Assembly: GCF_013004645.1 (NCBI RefSeq)
Contig: NZ_JABEME010000018.1
Location: forward strand, 1 to 45,997
Origin: Stenotrophomonas africana
GTDB taxonomy: Bacteria; Pseudomonadota; Gammaproteobacteria; Xanthomonadales; Xanthomonadaceae
Length of the DNA: 45,997 nucleotides
Direction: 5' to 3'
Part shown: in pieces, positions 18,594 through 26,777 of the stretch
Layout: every line of letters starts with the position of its first letter
How positions within the stretch are numbered: position 1 is the first letter of the stretch
Notes under the pieces: model-generated
Seen by the model: the letters and a program-made list of their open reading frames with translations, nothing else
The model's database searches: none
What the model was told of the DNA's origin: nothing
Position numbers and translations under genes: made by a program

Positions 18594-19706
18594 ATGAATA
18601 CCGCAGTCCCGACCGCCTCGCATCCCAACCCCGGCATGCAGGTCACCACCTTCGAGAACCCGATGGGCATCGACGGCTTCGAGTTCGTCGAATTCGCCGC
18701 CCCGGCCGGCCGTGGCCAGGAGCTGCACGAGTACTTCCGGAAGATGGGCTTCAGCGCGGTGCTCAAGCACAAGCAGCGTCCGATTACCGTCTATCGCCAG
18801 GGCGACGTCAACTTCCTGGTCAATGAAGACCCCGATTCGTTCGCCTCGGACTTCGCCGAAAAGCACGGCCCGTGCGCCTGCGGCTTCGCCATCCGCTTCA
18901 AGAAGCCGGGCCAGGAGGTCTACCAGACCGCGCTGGGCAACGGCGCCGAAGCCATCGCCTTCAAGCCGGACAGCAAGGCGGTCAGCGCGCCGGTCATCAA
19001 GGGCATCGGCGACTGCATGCTGTACCTGGTCGACCGCTACGGCAGCGCCGGCAGCATCTTCGATGGCGACTACGAGCCGATCGCCGGCGCCGACCTGCAC
19101 CCGGTGGGCTTCGGCCTGACCTTCATCGACCACCTGACCCATAACCTGTACTTCGGCAACATGCAGCAGTGGTCGGACTACTACGAGCGCCTGTTCAACT
19201 TCCGCGAGATCCGCTACTTCGACATCAAGGGCCTGAAGACCGGCCTGGTGTCCAAGGCGATGACCGCACCGGACGGCATCGTGCGCATTCCGCTGAACGA
19301 ATCGTCCGACCCGAAGAGCCAGATCAACGAGTACCTGGACGCGTACAAGGGCGAGGGCATCCAGCACATCGCCTGCTTCACCGAGAACATCTACGAGACC
19401 GTCGAAGCGATGCGCGCGCAGGGCGTGGATTTCCTCGATACGCCGGAGACCTATTTCGACGTGATCGACCAGCGCGTGCCGAACCACGGTGAAGACGTGC
19501 CGCGCCTGGCCAGGAACAAGATCCTGATCGACGCCGATCCGGAAACCCACCAGCGCAAGCTGCTGCAGATCTTCACCCAGAACTGCATCGGCCCGATCTT
19601 CTTCGAGATCATCCAGCGCAAGGGCAACGAAGGCTTCGGCGAAGGTAACTTCACCGCGCTGTTCGAGAGCATCGAACGCGACCAGATCCGCCGCGGCGTG
19701 CTGTAA
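18594..19706 (+). CDS. hppD: 4-hydroxyphenylpyruvate dioxygenase
   Basis: Converts 4-hydroxyphenylpyruvate to homogentisate with Fe(II) and O2 in tyrosine catabolism. The 370-residue protein has two VOC-type halves. The expected facial triad is visible at H180 (FIDHLTHN), H258 (IQHIACF) and E338 (FFEIIQRKG), and the C-terminal GNEGFGEGNFTALFESIE is a family hallmark. The product feeds hmgA directly downstream. The start at 18594 gives the full N-terminus; upstream in-frame codons cross the promoter. A repeat pair separates it from hmgA by about 100 bases, so cotranscription is likely but not certain. Confidence 0.96.
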   Translation: MNTAVPTASHPNPGMQVTTFENPMGIDGFEFVEFAAPAGRGQELHEYFRKMGFSAVLKHKQRPITVYRQGDVNFLVNEDPDSFASDFAEKHGPCACGFAIRFKKPGQEVYQTALGNGAEAIAFKPDSKAVSAPVIKGIGDCMLYLVDRYGSAGSIFDGDYEPIAGADLHPVGFGLTFIDHLTHNLYFGNMQQWSDYYERLFNFREIRYFDIKGLKTGLVSKAMTAPDGIVRIPLNESSDPKSQINEYLDAYKGEGIQHIACFTENIYETVEAMRAQGVDFLDTPETYFDVIDQRVPNHGEDVPRLARNKILIDADPETHQRKLLQIFTQNCIGPIFFEIIQRKGNEGFGEGNFTALFESIERDQIRRGVL

Positions 19707-19714
19707 GGTCATCG

Positions 19715-19773
19715 GTAGCGCCGGGCCAGTCCCGGCGCCTGCCCATCTGTAGAGCCGGGCCATGCTCGGCTGC
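19715..19773. repeat. Two GTAG palindromes between hppD and hmgA
   Basis: GTAGCGCCGGG-ccagt-CCCGGCGCC (19715-19739) and GTAGAGCCGggccatGCTCGGCTGC (19749-19773). They lie inside a probable operon and might tune the relative expression of the two enzymes. Confidence 0.7.
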
Positions 19774-19808
19774 TTTCCGTTCCGGTCTCGCCGTACCCAG
19801 GAGCCCCC

Positions 19809-21107
19809 ATGTCCCCCGCCATCACCGCCCGCGGCTACCAGTCCGGCTTCGGCAACGAATTCGCCACCGAGGCCGTCGCCGGCGCGCTGCCGGTCGGGCA
19901 GAACTCGCCGCAGAAGGTGGCCCACGGCCTGTACGCCGAACAACTGACCGGCACCGCCTTCACCGCGCCGCGCGGCAGCAATCGCCGCAGCTGGCTGTAC
20001 CGGATCCGCCCGGCGGTGACCCATGGCGAGTTCACCCCGTTCGCGCAGTCGCAGCTGCAGTGTGATTTCGGCGCTCAGCCGGCCTCGCCAAACCAGCTGC
20101 GCTGGAGCCCGCTGCCTCTGCCGGAACTGCCGACCGACTTCGTCGAGGGCCTGTACACGATGGGCGGCAACGGCTCGCCCGATGCGCATGCCGGCGTTGG
20201 CATCCACCTCTACGCTGCCAACCGCGACATGGTCGGCCGCTACTTCTATGACGCCGACGGCGAGCTGCTGATCGTGCCGCAGCTGGGCGCGCTGCGCCTG
20301 CTGACCGAACTGGGCGTGATCGAGATCGAGCCGCAGCAGATCGCGGTGATTCCGCGTGGCGTGCGCTTCCGCGTCGAGCTGCCCGATGGCCCGAGTCGCG
20401 GCTACATCTGCGAAAACTACGGTGCGCTGCTGAAACTACCGGACCTCGGTCCGATCGGTTCCAACGGCCTGGCCAACCCGCGCGACTTCGAGACCCCGCA
20501 CGCGGCGTTCGAGGATGTCGATGGTGATTTCGAGCTGATCGCCAAGTTCGAGGGCCGCCTGTGGCGTGCGCCGATCGACCATTCGCCGCTGGACGTGGTG
20601 GCCTGGCATGGCAATTACGCGCCGTACCGCTACGACCTGCGCCGCTTCAACACCATCGGTTCGATCAGCTACGACCACCCGGACCCGTCGATCTTCCTGG
20701 TGCTGCATTCGCCCAGCGACACGCCGGGGACCAGCAACATGGACTTCGCGATCTTTCCGCCGCGCTGGCTGGTGGCGCAGAACACGTTCCGCCCGCCGTG
20801 GTTCCACCGCAACATCGCCAGCGAGTTCATGGGCCTCGTGCATGGCGCCTACGACGCCAAGGCCGAAGGCTTCGTGCCGGGCGGCGCGTCGCTGCACAAC
20901 TGCATGAGCGGCCACGGTCCGGATGCGCCGACCTTCGACAAGGCCTCCAATGCCGATCTGTCCAAGGCGGACGTGATCAAGGACACGATGGCCTTCATGT
21001 TCGAGACACGCGCGGTGATCCGCCCGACCGCGCAGGCCTTGGCGGCCGGCCATCGCCAGGGGGATTACCAGCAGTGCTGGAACGGGCTGCGCAACAACTT
21101 CCGCTGA
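19809..21107 (+). CDS. hmgA: Homogentisate 1,2-dioxygenase
   Basis: Cleaves the homogentisate ring to maleylacetoacetate; loss of this step in bacteria gives brown pyomelanin. The 432-residue length is normal. The N-terminus [14 protein letters not shown], the metal-binding region [20 protein letters not shown] (His and Glu ligands) and [15 protein letters not shown] are unmistakable. It follows hppD, its substrate supplier. No maiA or fahA gene is adjacent; the next element is a long palindrome. Confidence 0.96.
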   Translation: MSPAITARGYQSGFGNEFATEAVAGALPVGQNSPQKVAHGLYAEQLTGTAFTAPRGSNRRSWLYRIRPAVTHGEFTPFAQSQLQCDFGAQPASPNQLRWSPLPLPELPTDFVEGLYTMGGNGSPDAHAGVGIHLYAANRDMVGRYFYDADGELLIVPQLGALRLLTELGVIEIEPQQIAVIPRGVRFRVELPDGPSRGYICENYGALLKLPDLGPIGSNGLANPRDFETPHAAFEDVDGDFELIAKFEGRLWRAPIDHSPLDVVAWHGNYAPYRYDLRRFNTIGSISYDHPDPSIFLVLHSPSDTPGTSNMDFAIFPPRWLVAQNTFRPPWFHRNIASEFMGLVHGAYDAKAEGFVPGGASLHNCMSGHGPDAPTFDKASNADLSKADVIKDTMAFMFETRAVIRPTAQALAAGHRQGDYQQCWNGLRNNFR

Positions 21108-21112
21108 CCCGG

Positions 21113-21190
21113 AAAAGGGGACGGAGGGGATTAAGTCGCAAACAGCGCACGTGTGCTTGAAACGACTTAATCCCCTCCGTCCCCTTTTTC
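21113..21190. repeat. Long palindrome, GGGGACGGAGGGGATTAA family, copy 2
   Basis: Left arm 21113-21138 and right arm 21163-21190 are perfectly complementary over about 25 bases (AAAAGGGGACGG...TTAAGTCG and its complement), with a 24-base loop that itself holds GCGCACGTGTGC. It lies between hmgA and the convergent gene at 21192, touching its stop codon. Arms are almost identical to copy 1. Confidence 0.88.
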
Positions 21191-21191
21191 T

Positions 21192-21731
21192 TCAAGCGGC
21201 CTCGGCGAACGCGTCGCAATGCTCCAGCGGCAACGCCTCCAGCAGGCGCTGCCGCACGCGCTGGCAATAGCCATCCGAAGTGAGCGTGGGCAGCAGCTGC
21301 ATTGCCGACTGCAGTCGCTGCAGCACCTCGTCCTCCGCACGCGCCTGCTGCAGGTCGCGGAACAGCGCCGCCGCCTGCGGGTGGCGCTGCATTTCCAGGA
21401 TGCCCAGCACGTAGATGCGCGCGGCCACCAGCGAGCGGCGGCGTTCGACCGGTGTGGCAGGCGCTGCAGCCGGAGCCGGTGCTGCGGCAACCGGTTCGGG
21501 TGCGATGACAGCGCTGGGGGAGGGCGTGGCCGTGGCCTGCCCTGTGCTCAGGTAGCCCGCCTGCACCAGCTGGATGACCATCGCCGGCGCCTCCGCGCCG
21601 AGCAGGCCGGTCAGTTCGGCGATGCTGCGCTGGCCGTCGCACAGGATCAGCAGCCGGCGCTGGCGCATGTCCAGCGGCGCGCGGTGGGCCTGCAGCGCGG
21701 TTCGGGCGAGGTCGGTCTTGCGCGGTTGCAT
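21192..21731 (-). CDS. Unknown soluble protein with Ala/Pro-rich hinge
   Basis: A 179-residue protein I cannot place. The N-terminal 65 residues (QRRLLILCDGQRSIAELTGLLG then MVIQLVQAGYLS) look like a small winged-helix fold as seen in regulator-associated modules. A low-complexity Ala/Pro stretch (about 80-105) leads to a helical C-terminal domain with RRSLVAARIYVLGILEMQRH. No signal peptide. The Met at 21731 is the first reasonable start. It diverges from a lipoprotein gene, with a shared promoter region of about 125 bases in which I saw no clear promoter. Confidence 0.65.
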   Translation of the reverse strand: MQPRKTDLARTALQAHRAPLDMRQRRLLILCDGQRSIAELTGLLGAEAPAMVIQLVQAGYLSTGQATATPSPSAVIAPEPVAAAPAPAAAPATPVERRRSLVAARIYVLGILEMQRHPQAAALFRDLQQARAEDEVLQRLQSAMQLLPTLTSDGYCQRVRQRLLEALPLEHCDAFAEAA

Positions 21732-21856
21732 GGAAGGGACAGCCAAGTCGGTGCACGCCGAGCCTGAACGAAGGCGATGAAACCGCGATGACAATGCAGC
21801 ATCTGCACGTGCGCTGCGCTAGCGTGCAGCCATCTTCGCGCCAGGGAACCGCACCG

Positions 21857-22513
21857 ATGAAGCACCTCCCGATTGCTGGTCTGTTGCTCCTTTCGCTCAC
21901 CGCCTGCAGTGCCGGCCCCGACAAGCAGGGGGCGGCCGGCAGCGGTAGCGATACCCCGGCAGCAACCGCCTCGGCGACCGGGCCAGCCCAGTCGACGGAT
22001 CCTGATCTGGCAGCCCGCCCAGCGAACGACCTCCGCAAGGACAGCCCTGCGCGGCTGGACGGCTTCGCCGGCGCGAAGCTGGGCGCTGGCATCGCCGAGA
22101 TCCGCAGCGGTTTCGAAACGCCACTGCAGGGGCTGGGCACGGACGCGGCCGGCAAACCGCTGCCGGCCGACGACAGCAACGACGGCTGCTACTTCCTGCG
22201 CCCGCAGGATGCCGAGGATCCACGCCTGATGATCGAAGGCCGCAAGCTGGTGCGCTACGACGTGCACAGCGCAGCCATCACGGCACCAGGTGGCGGCAAG
22301 GTCGGCATGACTCTGGGTGAGCTGCAGGTGCTGTACCCCGAGCGCGCTGATGTCGGCCCCGACAAGTACGATGAGAAGGCCCAGCACCTGCGCGTGCGGC
22401 CGGCGCAGGAAGGCGATGCGGTGATCGACTTCGCGCTCGGTGCGGACGGCAGAGTCGGCGCATGGCGGGTCGGGAAGACCCCGCAGGTCGACTATGCCGA
22501 AGGCTGTGGCTGA
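21857..22513 (+). CDS. Unknown lipoprotein
   Basis: A 218-residue protein with a clear lipoprotein signal (MKHLPIAGLLLLSLTAC, lipidated Cys at 17) and a Ser/Ala/Thr-rich tether. The periplasmic domain of about 150 residues contains SNDGCYFLRPQ, a KVGMTLGELQVLYPERA segment and a C-terminal Cys. Two cysteines in the mature domain could form a disulfide. I do not recognise the family. The Met at 21857 starts the signal peptide. It is followed by the antiporter gene after 72 bases. Confidence 0.7.
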   Translation: MKHLPIAGLLLLSLTACSAGPDKQGAAGSGSDTPAATASATGPAQSTDPDLAARPANDLRKDSPARLDGFAGAKLGAGIAEIRSGFETPLQGLGTDAAGKPLPADDSNDGCYFLRPQDAEDPRLMIEGRKLVRYDVHSAAITAPGGGKVGMTLGELQVLYPERADVGPDKYDEKAQHLRVRPAQEGDAVIDFALGADGRVGAWRVGKTPQVDYAEGCG

Positions 22514-22585
22514 TCCTTGATCCACGGCCCAGCCACGCGCGCGGGCCAAGCGTAGAATCGCGGCACCACTGCTGGGGAGTGCTCG

Positions 22586-23551
22586 ATGATCGCCATTGCC
22601 ATTGCCTGGTTCCTGCTCGGCCTGCTGCTGCTGGCGCTGGGCGGGGACTCCATCGTCAAGGCCGTGTCCGGTCTGGCCCAGCGCTTTGGGGCCAGCGCGT
22701 TCACTGCGGGGCTGCTGCTGCTCGGGATAACCACCTCGTTGCCGGAACTGGCGGTCAACGCACGCGCGCTGGCGGTGGGTCAACCGGAGCTGGCACTGGG
22801 CAACGCGGTGGGCAGCAGCATCGTCAACCTGGGCCTGACCCTGGCGGTGGCGGCAATGGCTGCACCCCTGCTGCTGCGCGCGCGCCTGCAGACGGTACTG
22901 TGGTGGTCGCTGCTGGCGGCCGGCGTGCTGCTGATCCTGTTCGGGCTTGATGGCGGCCTTGCACGCTGGGAAGGCGGCGTACTGCTGGCCGGCTTCATCG
23001 TGGTGCAGGTGCTGCTGCTGCGCGGTGGTCGCAGCGAGAGTGAGGAGGTGCAGGTGGCCATTGCCGAATCCGCAGTGAGCCGCACCAGCCTGCCGTTGAA
23101 CGTGCTGCGGGTGCTGATCGCGGCGCTGGCCCTGTACTGGGGTGCACGCCTGGTAGTGGGGGCCGCAGCGGATTTCGGTGCAGCCCTGGGTTGGACGCCG
23201 CTGCTGGTGGGCCTGCTGCCGGTAGCAGTCGGCACCGCATTGCCTGAGGTGGCCACCGCCATCGCTGCCGCACGCCGTGGTCATGGCGACATGGTGCTGG
23301 GCCACGTGCTGGGCTCCAGCGTGGTCAACCTGCTGCTGGTGATCGGGGCGATGGCGGTGCTGCAGCCGTTGGCCTTGCCGGCCTCGTTCGTGCGCCTGGA
23401 ACTGCCGGCGCTGCTGGCGTTCGCGCTGGTGCTGTACCCGATGCTGCGCGGCGACCTGAAGATCAGCCGTGGCGAAGGCGCGATCCTGCTGGTCGCGTTC
23501 GTCGGCTGGTTCGTGCTGGAACTGCTGCTGGTGGGCGCACCGGTGTTGTAG
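22586..23551 (+). CDS. CaCA-family Na+/Ca2+ antiporter (YrbG-like)
   Basis: A 321-residue inner-membrane cation exchanger with the two inverted alpha-repeats of the family. The first is GITTSLPELAVNARALAVGQ through LGNAVGSSIVNLGL (about 48-86). The second is [20 protein letters not shown] through LGHVLGSSVVNLLLVIG. The acidic PE residues in both repeats are the expected ion ligands. About ten hydrophobic helices. GGGGAG lies eight bases before the ATG. The TAG stop codon is itself part of the GTAG that opens the repeat at 23548. Confidence 0.9.
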   Translation: MIAIAIAWFLLGLLLLALGGDSIVKAVSGLAQRFGASAFTAGLLLLGITTSLPELAVNARALAVGQPELALGNAVGSSIVNLGLTLAVAAMAAPLLLRARLQTVLWWSLLAAGVLLILFGLDGGLARWEGGVLLAGFIVVQVLLLRGGRSESEEVQVAIAESAVSRTSLPLNVLRVLIAALALYWGARLVVGAAADFGAALGWTPLLVGLLPVAVGTALPEVATAIAAARRGHGDMVLGHVLGSSVVNLLLVIGAMAVLQPLALPASFVRLELPALLAFALVLYPMLRGDLKISRGEGAILLVAFVGWFVLELLLVGAPVL

Positions 23552-23677
23552 ATCCACGCCATGCGTGGATGCGGTTGATTTCGTGCCGACCAACGTTCGG
23601 CACCCACCACCGGTCACCCGGTGGGCCAACCTTGGTTGGCACTCGGGGAAAAAGCGCCGACCAAGGTCGGCCTCTAC
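23548..23677. repeat. Multi-hairpin GTAG...CTAC repeat block
   Basis: Four palindromes between the outer GTAG (23548) and CTAC (ending 23677): ATCCACGCcatGCGTGGAT, GTGCCGAcca-type, GCCAACCttGGTTGGC, and GCCGACCaaGGTCGGC. It fills the gap between the convergent antiporter and mnhG genes. The first GTAG overlaps the antiporter stop codon. Confidence 0.8.
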
Positions 23678-23682
23678 CGGAA

Positions 23683-24072
23683 TTATCGGTTCTGCGTGGT
23701 TTCTTCTTCCCGCACCGGCTCCGGCGGCGGCAGCTGCTCCTCGGCGGCACGTTCGTTACCCGGCAGGGTGGGGCGGGTCTCCATCAGCAGCGACAGCGCG
23801 GCCTTGGCCATCATGTGTGCGCTGATCGGCGCGGTGATGAACAGGAACACGGTGATCAGCAGCTCGCGTGGCTGCGGGTCCTGGCCGAGGAAGATGTGGT
23901 AGCAGACCGAGCACACCAGCACGCAGCCCACGCCCAGCGTGCTGGCCTTGGTCGGTGCGTGCAGGCGCTTGAAGAACGTGGACAGCTTCACCAGGCCCAG
24001 TGCGCCGACCAGGATGAAGAAGCAGCCGAACAGCAGCAGGATCGACAGGCCGATCTGGATCGCGGTAATCAT
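23683..24072 (-). CDS. mnhG: Mrp/Mnh Na+/H+ antiporter subunit G
   Basis: Small membrane subunit of the multi-subunit monovalent cation/proton antiporter. The 129 residues have three hydrophobic helices, with the family segment GALGLVKLSTFFKRLHAPTKASTLG. A charged Glu/Pro-rich tail ends in EEETTQNR. The ATG at 24072 overlaps the mnhF stop (ATGA). Last gene of a six-gene operon; the transcript runs into the repeat block at 23548-23677. Confidence 0.9.
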   Translation of the reverse strand: MITAIQIGLSILLLFGCFFILVGALGLVKLSTFFKRLHAPTKASTLGVGCVLVCSVCYHIFLGQDPQPRELLITVFLFITAPISAHMMAKAALSLLMETRPTLPGNERAAEEQLPPPEPVREEETTQNR

Positions 24073-24353
24073 TCGACGATGTCCCGGCGCAGCACGAACT
24101 TGCTCAGCACCACAGTGCTGCCGAAGCCGAGCATGGCGATGATCAGCGCCGCCTCGAAGTAGATCGGCGAGTTGAGGTACATGCCAAACAGCATGAGCTC
24201 GGCGATTGCGGTCACCGACAGCGTGTCCAGCGCGAGAATGCGGTCGGGCACGGTCGGCCCGCGCAGCAGGCGCCAGGTGGCCAGCAGCATCGCCAGGCCG
24301 ACCACGTGCATGCACACCACCAGGGTGGTCTGGATGACTTCAAAACCGGTCAT
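24069..24353 (-). CDS. mnhF: Mrp/Mnh Na+/H+ antiporter subunit F
   Basis: A 94-residue three-helix subunit with the family core RLLRGPTVPDRILALDTLSV and a C-terminal LGFGSTVVLSKFVLRRDIVE. It overlaps mnhE at its start and mnhG at its end by four bases each, so its translation is coupled to both. The start MTGFEVIQTT is fixed by this overlap and by family length. Confidence 0.9.
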   Translation of the reverse strand: MTGFEVIQTTLVVCMHVVGLAMLLATWRLLRGPTVPDRILALDTLSVTAIAELMLFGMYLNSPIYFEAALIIAMLGFGSTVVLSKFVLRRDIVE

Positions 24354-24856
24354 GGGAAGATCTCCATCAACGGCGCCTCGTAACGGCGCTTGATCGTATC
24401 GATCAGGTCCTGTGGGTCCTCCAGGTGCAGCACGTGCACCAGCAGGAACTTGCGGTCGTCGCTGAGCGCGGCCGAGACCGTGCCCGGGGTCAGGGTGATC
24501 ATGCTGGTCAGCGCGGCGATGCCGTGGATGTTGGCGATGTCCAGCGGCAGCCAGATGAAACCCGGGTGGATGTTCTTCTCCGGGCCCAGTACCTGCAGGG
24601 CAACGCGGATGTTGGACATCAGGATGTCCCACAGGGTCACGCACAGCAGTTTCGGCAATGGGCGCAGGGTGCCGATGCGGGCGAATTCGCGGTCCAGGCG
24701 TGCGGCGAACAGCGGCACCACTAGGCCCAGCAGCAGCCCCAGCACGATCTGGCCGAGGGTGAAGCTGTCGGACATCAGCAGCCAGAACGCCACCACCATG
24801 ATGCTGAGCATCGGCGAGGGAATCAGGCGACGGAACAGGGAGCGCTGGGCAGTCAT
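24350..24856 (-). CDS. mnhE: Mrp/Mnh Na+/H+ antiporter subunit E
   Basis: A 168-residue subunit with two or three N-terminal hydrophobic segments (about residues 15-55). The cytoplasmic part carries the family signature NIRVALQVLGPEKNIHPGFIWLPLDI and SMITLTPGTVSA. Four-base overlaps with mnhD and mnhF. Its role in assembly of the complex is known for the family; the ion preference cannot be told here. Confidence 0.9.
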   Translation of the reverse strand: MTAQRSLFRRLIPSPMLSIMVVAFWLLMSDSFTLGQIVLGLLLGLVVPLFAARLDREFARIGTLRPLPKLLCVTLWDILMSNIRVALQVLGPEKNIHPGFIWLPLDIANIHGIAALTSMITLTPGTVSAALSDDRKFLLVHVLHLEDPQDLIDTIKRRYEAPLMEIFP

Positions 24857-26388
24857 GGCTGGCGGATCTCCGGCGTGGTCGCACGCAGCTGCTGCACGTA
24901 TTCGCTGGGTTGCAGCAGCTGTGCGGCGGTGGCGTCGGTGTAGCGCATCAGCGGTGCTGCGGCCAGGGTCATGCCGATGCCGTAGGCCAGCAGAAGGCAG
25001 GCCGCGTAAAGCTCGACCCGGCGCAGGCGGGCCTTGCGCGGCTTCGGTGCTTCCGGATCGACCGGCGGCACGCGCCAGAACAGGCGGATGCCGCCGCGGG
25101 TCAGGCCCATGATCACCAGCAGGCTGCTGACCAGCACGGCGGTCCAGACCGGGGCGGTGTACTGCGCCGGCATGCCGGCCAGCAGCGCGGCCTTGGCCAG
25201 GAAGCCCGACAGCGGCGGCAGGCCGGCCACCGACACCGCGCCGATCAGGAACAGCACCGCCGGCGTTTCCTTGCCCGGCATCGGCGCGACCACTTCCTTG
25301 CGGTCGCTGGCGCCGCCGCGACGGCGGCGGATCAGGTCGGCGATCAGGAACAGCGCGGCAGCGACGAAGCTGCTGTGCGGCAGGTAGTACAGGCCGGCGG
25401 AGAGCAGCCGCGGCGTGCCCACCGAGAACGCGATGAACAGCGTGGCTGCCGACACGATCACCAGGTACGAGATCAACACGCGCAGGCGGGTCGCGGCCAA
25501 TGCGCCAAGGCCACCCAGCACCAGCGTTGCCACGCCGGCCCACAGCAGCCAGTCGCGGCCATAGCCGGCCATCGCGCCGGCGTCGTCGCCGAACCACAGC
25601 ATCTGGATGCGCAGCACCGAGTACAGGCCGACCTTGGTCATGATCGCGAACAGCGCGGCCACGGCGGCCGGTGCGCGCGAATACGCTTCCGGCAGCCACA
25701 GGTACAGCGGCATCAGCGCGGCCTTGGCGCAGAACACCAGCAGCAACAGGCCCATCGTCGCCTTCACCAGGGTCAGCTGCGCCGGCGGCACCTCGGCGAT
25801 GCGCTGCGACAACTCGGCCATGTTCAGCGAACCCAGCGTGGCGTACAGCAGGCCCAGCGCGATCAGGAACAGGGTCGAGGCGGTGACGTTGAACACCACG
25901 TAGTGCAGGCCGATGCGCATGCGCAGGCCGCGGCCACCGCTGAGCAGCAGGCCGTAGGAGGCGATCAGCATCACCTCGAAGAACACGAACAGGTTGAAGA
26001 TGTCGCCGGTCAGGAACGCGCCGTTGAGGCCGACCAGCTGGAACTGGAACAGTGCATGGAAGTGCGGAGCGCGGCGGTCCCAGCCCGAGCAGGCGTGCAG
26101 CAGGCAGGGAATGGCCAGCAGCAGGGTGGTCAGCAGCATCCACGCCGACAGCCGGTCGGCCACCAGCGCGATGCCCAGCCGCGACGGCCAGTCTCCGAGC
26201 AGGTAGACGTTGATCTCACCACTGGCGGTGGTGGCAAACAGCAGGCCCACCGCCAGCGCCAGCGCCGACAGCGCAGTCCAGGCCACCGCGCGCTGCACCT
26301 TGGGGCCATAGCGGCGGTGTTCGACGAACAGCGACAGTGCAGCACCCAGCAGCGGAATCAGGATCGGCAGGATCACCAGGTGGTTCAT
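24853..26388 (-). CDS. mnhD: Mrp/Mnh Na+/H+ antiporter subunit D
   Basis: A 511-residue subunit with about 14 membrane helices, homologous to the proton-pumping NuoL/M/N subunits of complex I. The pump core shows KATMGLLLLVFCAKAALMPLYLWLPEAYSRAPAAVAALFA, including the lysine and the Pro-rich antiporter motif. The C-terminal loop is long and basic (KPRKARLRRVELY). Overlaps mnhC and mnhE by four bases. Confidence 0.93.
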   Translation of the reverse strand: MNHLVILPILIPLLGAALSLFVEHRRYGPKVQRAVAWTALSALALAVGLLFATTASGEINVYLLGDWPSRLGIALVADRLSAWMLLTTLLLAIPCLLHACSGWDRRAPHFHALFQFQLVGLNGAFLTGDIFNLFVFFEVMLIASYGLLLSGGRGLRMRIGLHYVVFNVTASTLFLIALGLLYATLGSLNMAELSQRIAEVPPAQLTLVKATMGLLLLVFCAKAALMPLYLWLPEAYSRAPAAVAALFAIMTKVGLYSVLRIQMLWFGDDAGAMAGYGRDWLLWAGVATLVLGGLGALAATRLRVLISYLVIVSAATLFIAFSVGTPRLLSAGLYYLPHSSFVAAALFLIADLIRRRRGGASDRKEVVAPMPGKETPAVLFLIGAVSVAGLPPLSGFLAKAALLAGMPAQYTAPVWTAVLVSSLLVIMGLTRGGIRLFWRVPPVDPEAPKPRKARLRRVELYAACLLLAYGIGMTLAAAPLMRYTDATAAQLLQPSEYVQQLRATTPEIRQP

Positions 26389-26777
26389 GCGCGGTCCTCG
26401 CCCTGGCGTGGCGGCACGCGCTCATCCTGCAGGTCGTCATCCGGCTCGTGGGCGTCCACATGGTCGCTGTGGTTGTCGCTGCGGCTGCGCATGGCCAGCA
26501 CGATGCTCACCGCGGTCATCGCGAAGGCGATCACGATCGCGGTCAACACCAGCGCCTGCGGCAGCGGGTCGGTGTAGTTGCCCAGGTGGCTGTCCACACC
26601 TTCCTGCAGCACCGGCGCTTTGCCCAGCACCACGCGGCCACCGGCGAAGATCAGCAGGTTGGTGGCGTAGGACAGGAAGGTCATGCCGAGGATCACATCG
26701 AAGCTGCGCGCACGCAGCAGCAGGTAGATGCCGATGGCGGTCAGCACGCCGATCGCGGTCGCCAGGGCCAGTTCCAT
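26385..26777 (-). CDS. mnhC: Mrp/Mnh Na+/H+ antiporter subunit C (NuoK-like)
   Basis: A 130-residue, three-helix subunit related to NuoK. The family signature is FDVILGMTFLSYATNLLIFAGG then DPLPQALVLTAIVIAFAMTAVSI. An unusually acidic, His-rich tail (SDNHSDHVDAHEPDDDLQDE) extends into the cytoplasm. It starts at the last base of the mnhA-B stop codon (TGATG). Confidence 0.93.
   Translation of the reverse strand: MELALATAIGVLTAIGIYLLLRARSFDVILGMTFLSYATNLLIFAGGRVVLGKAPVLQEGVDSHLGNYTDPLPQALVLTAIVIAFAMTAVSIVLAMRSRSDNHSDHVDAHEPDDDLQDERVPPRQGEDRA

Noticed and set aside
17973..20207. Long minus-strand frame across hppD and hmgA ending in the MarR protein
   Set aside because: Only the last 163 residues are a real protein (MarR); the rest is antisense to two unmistakable enzymes.
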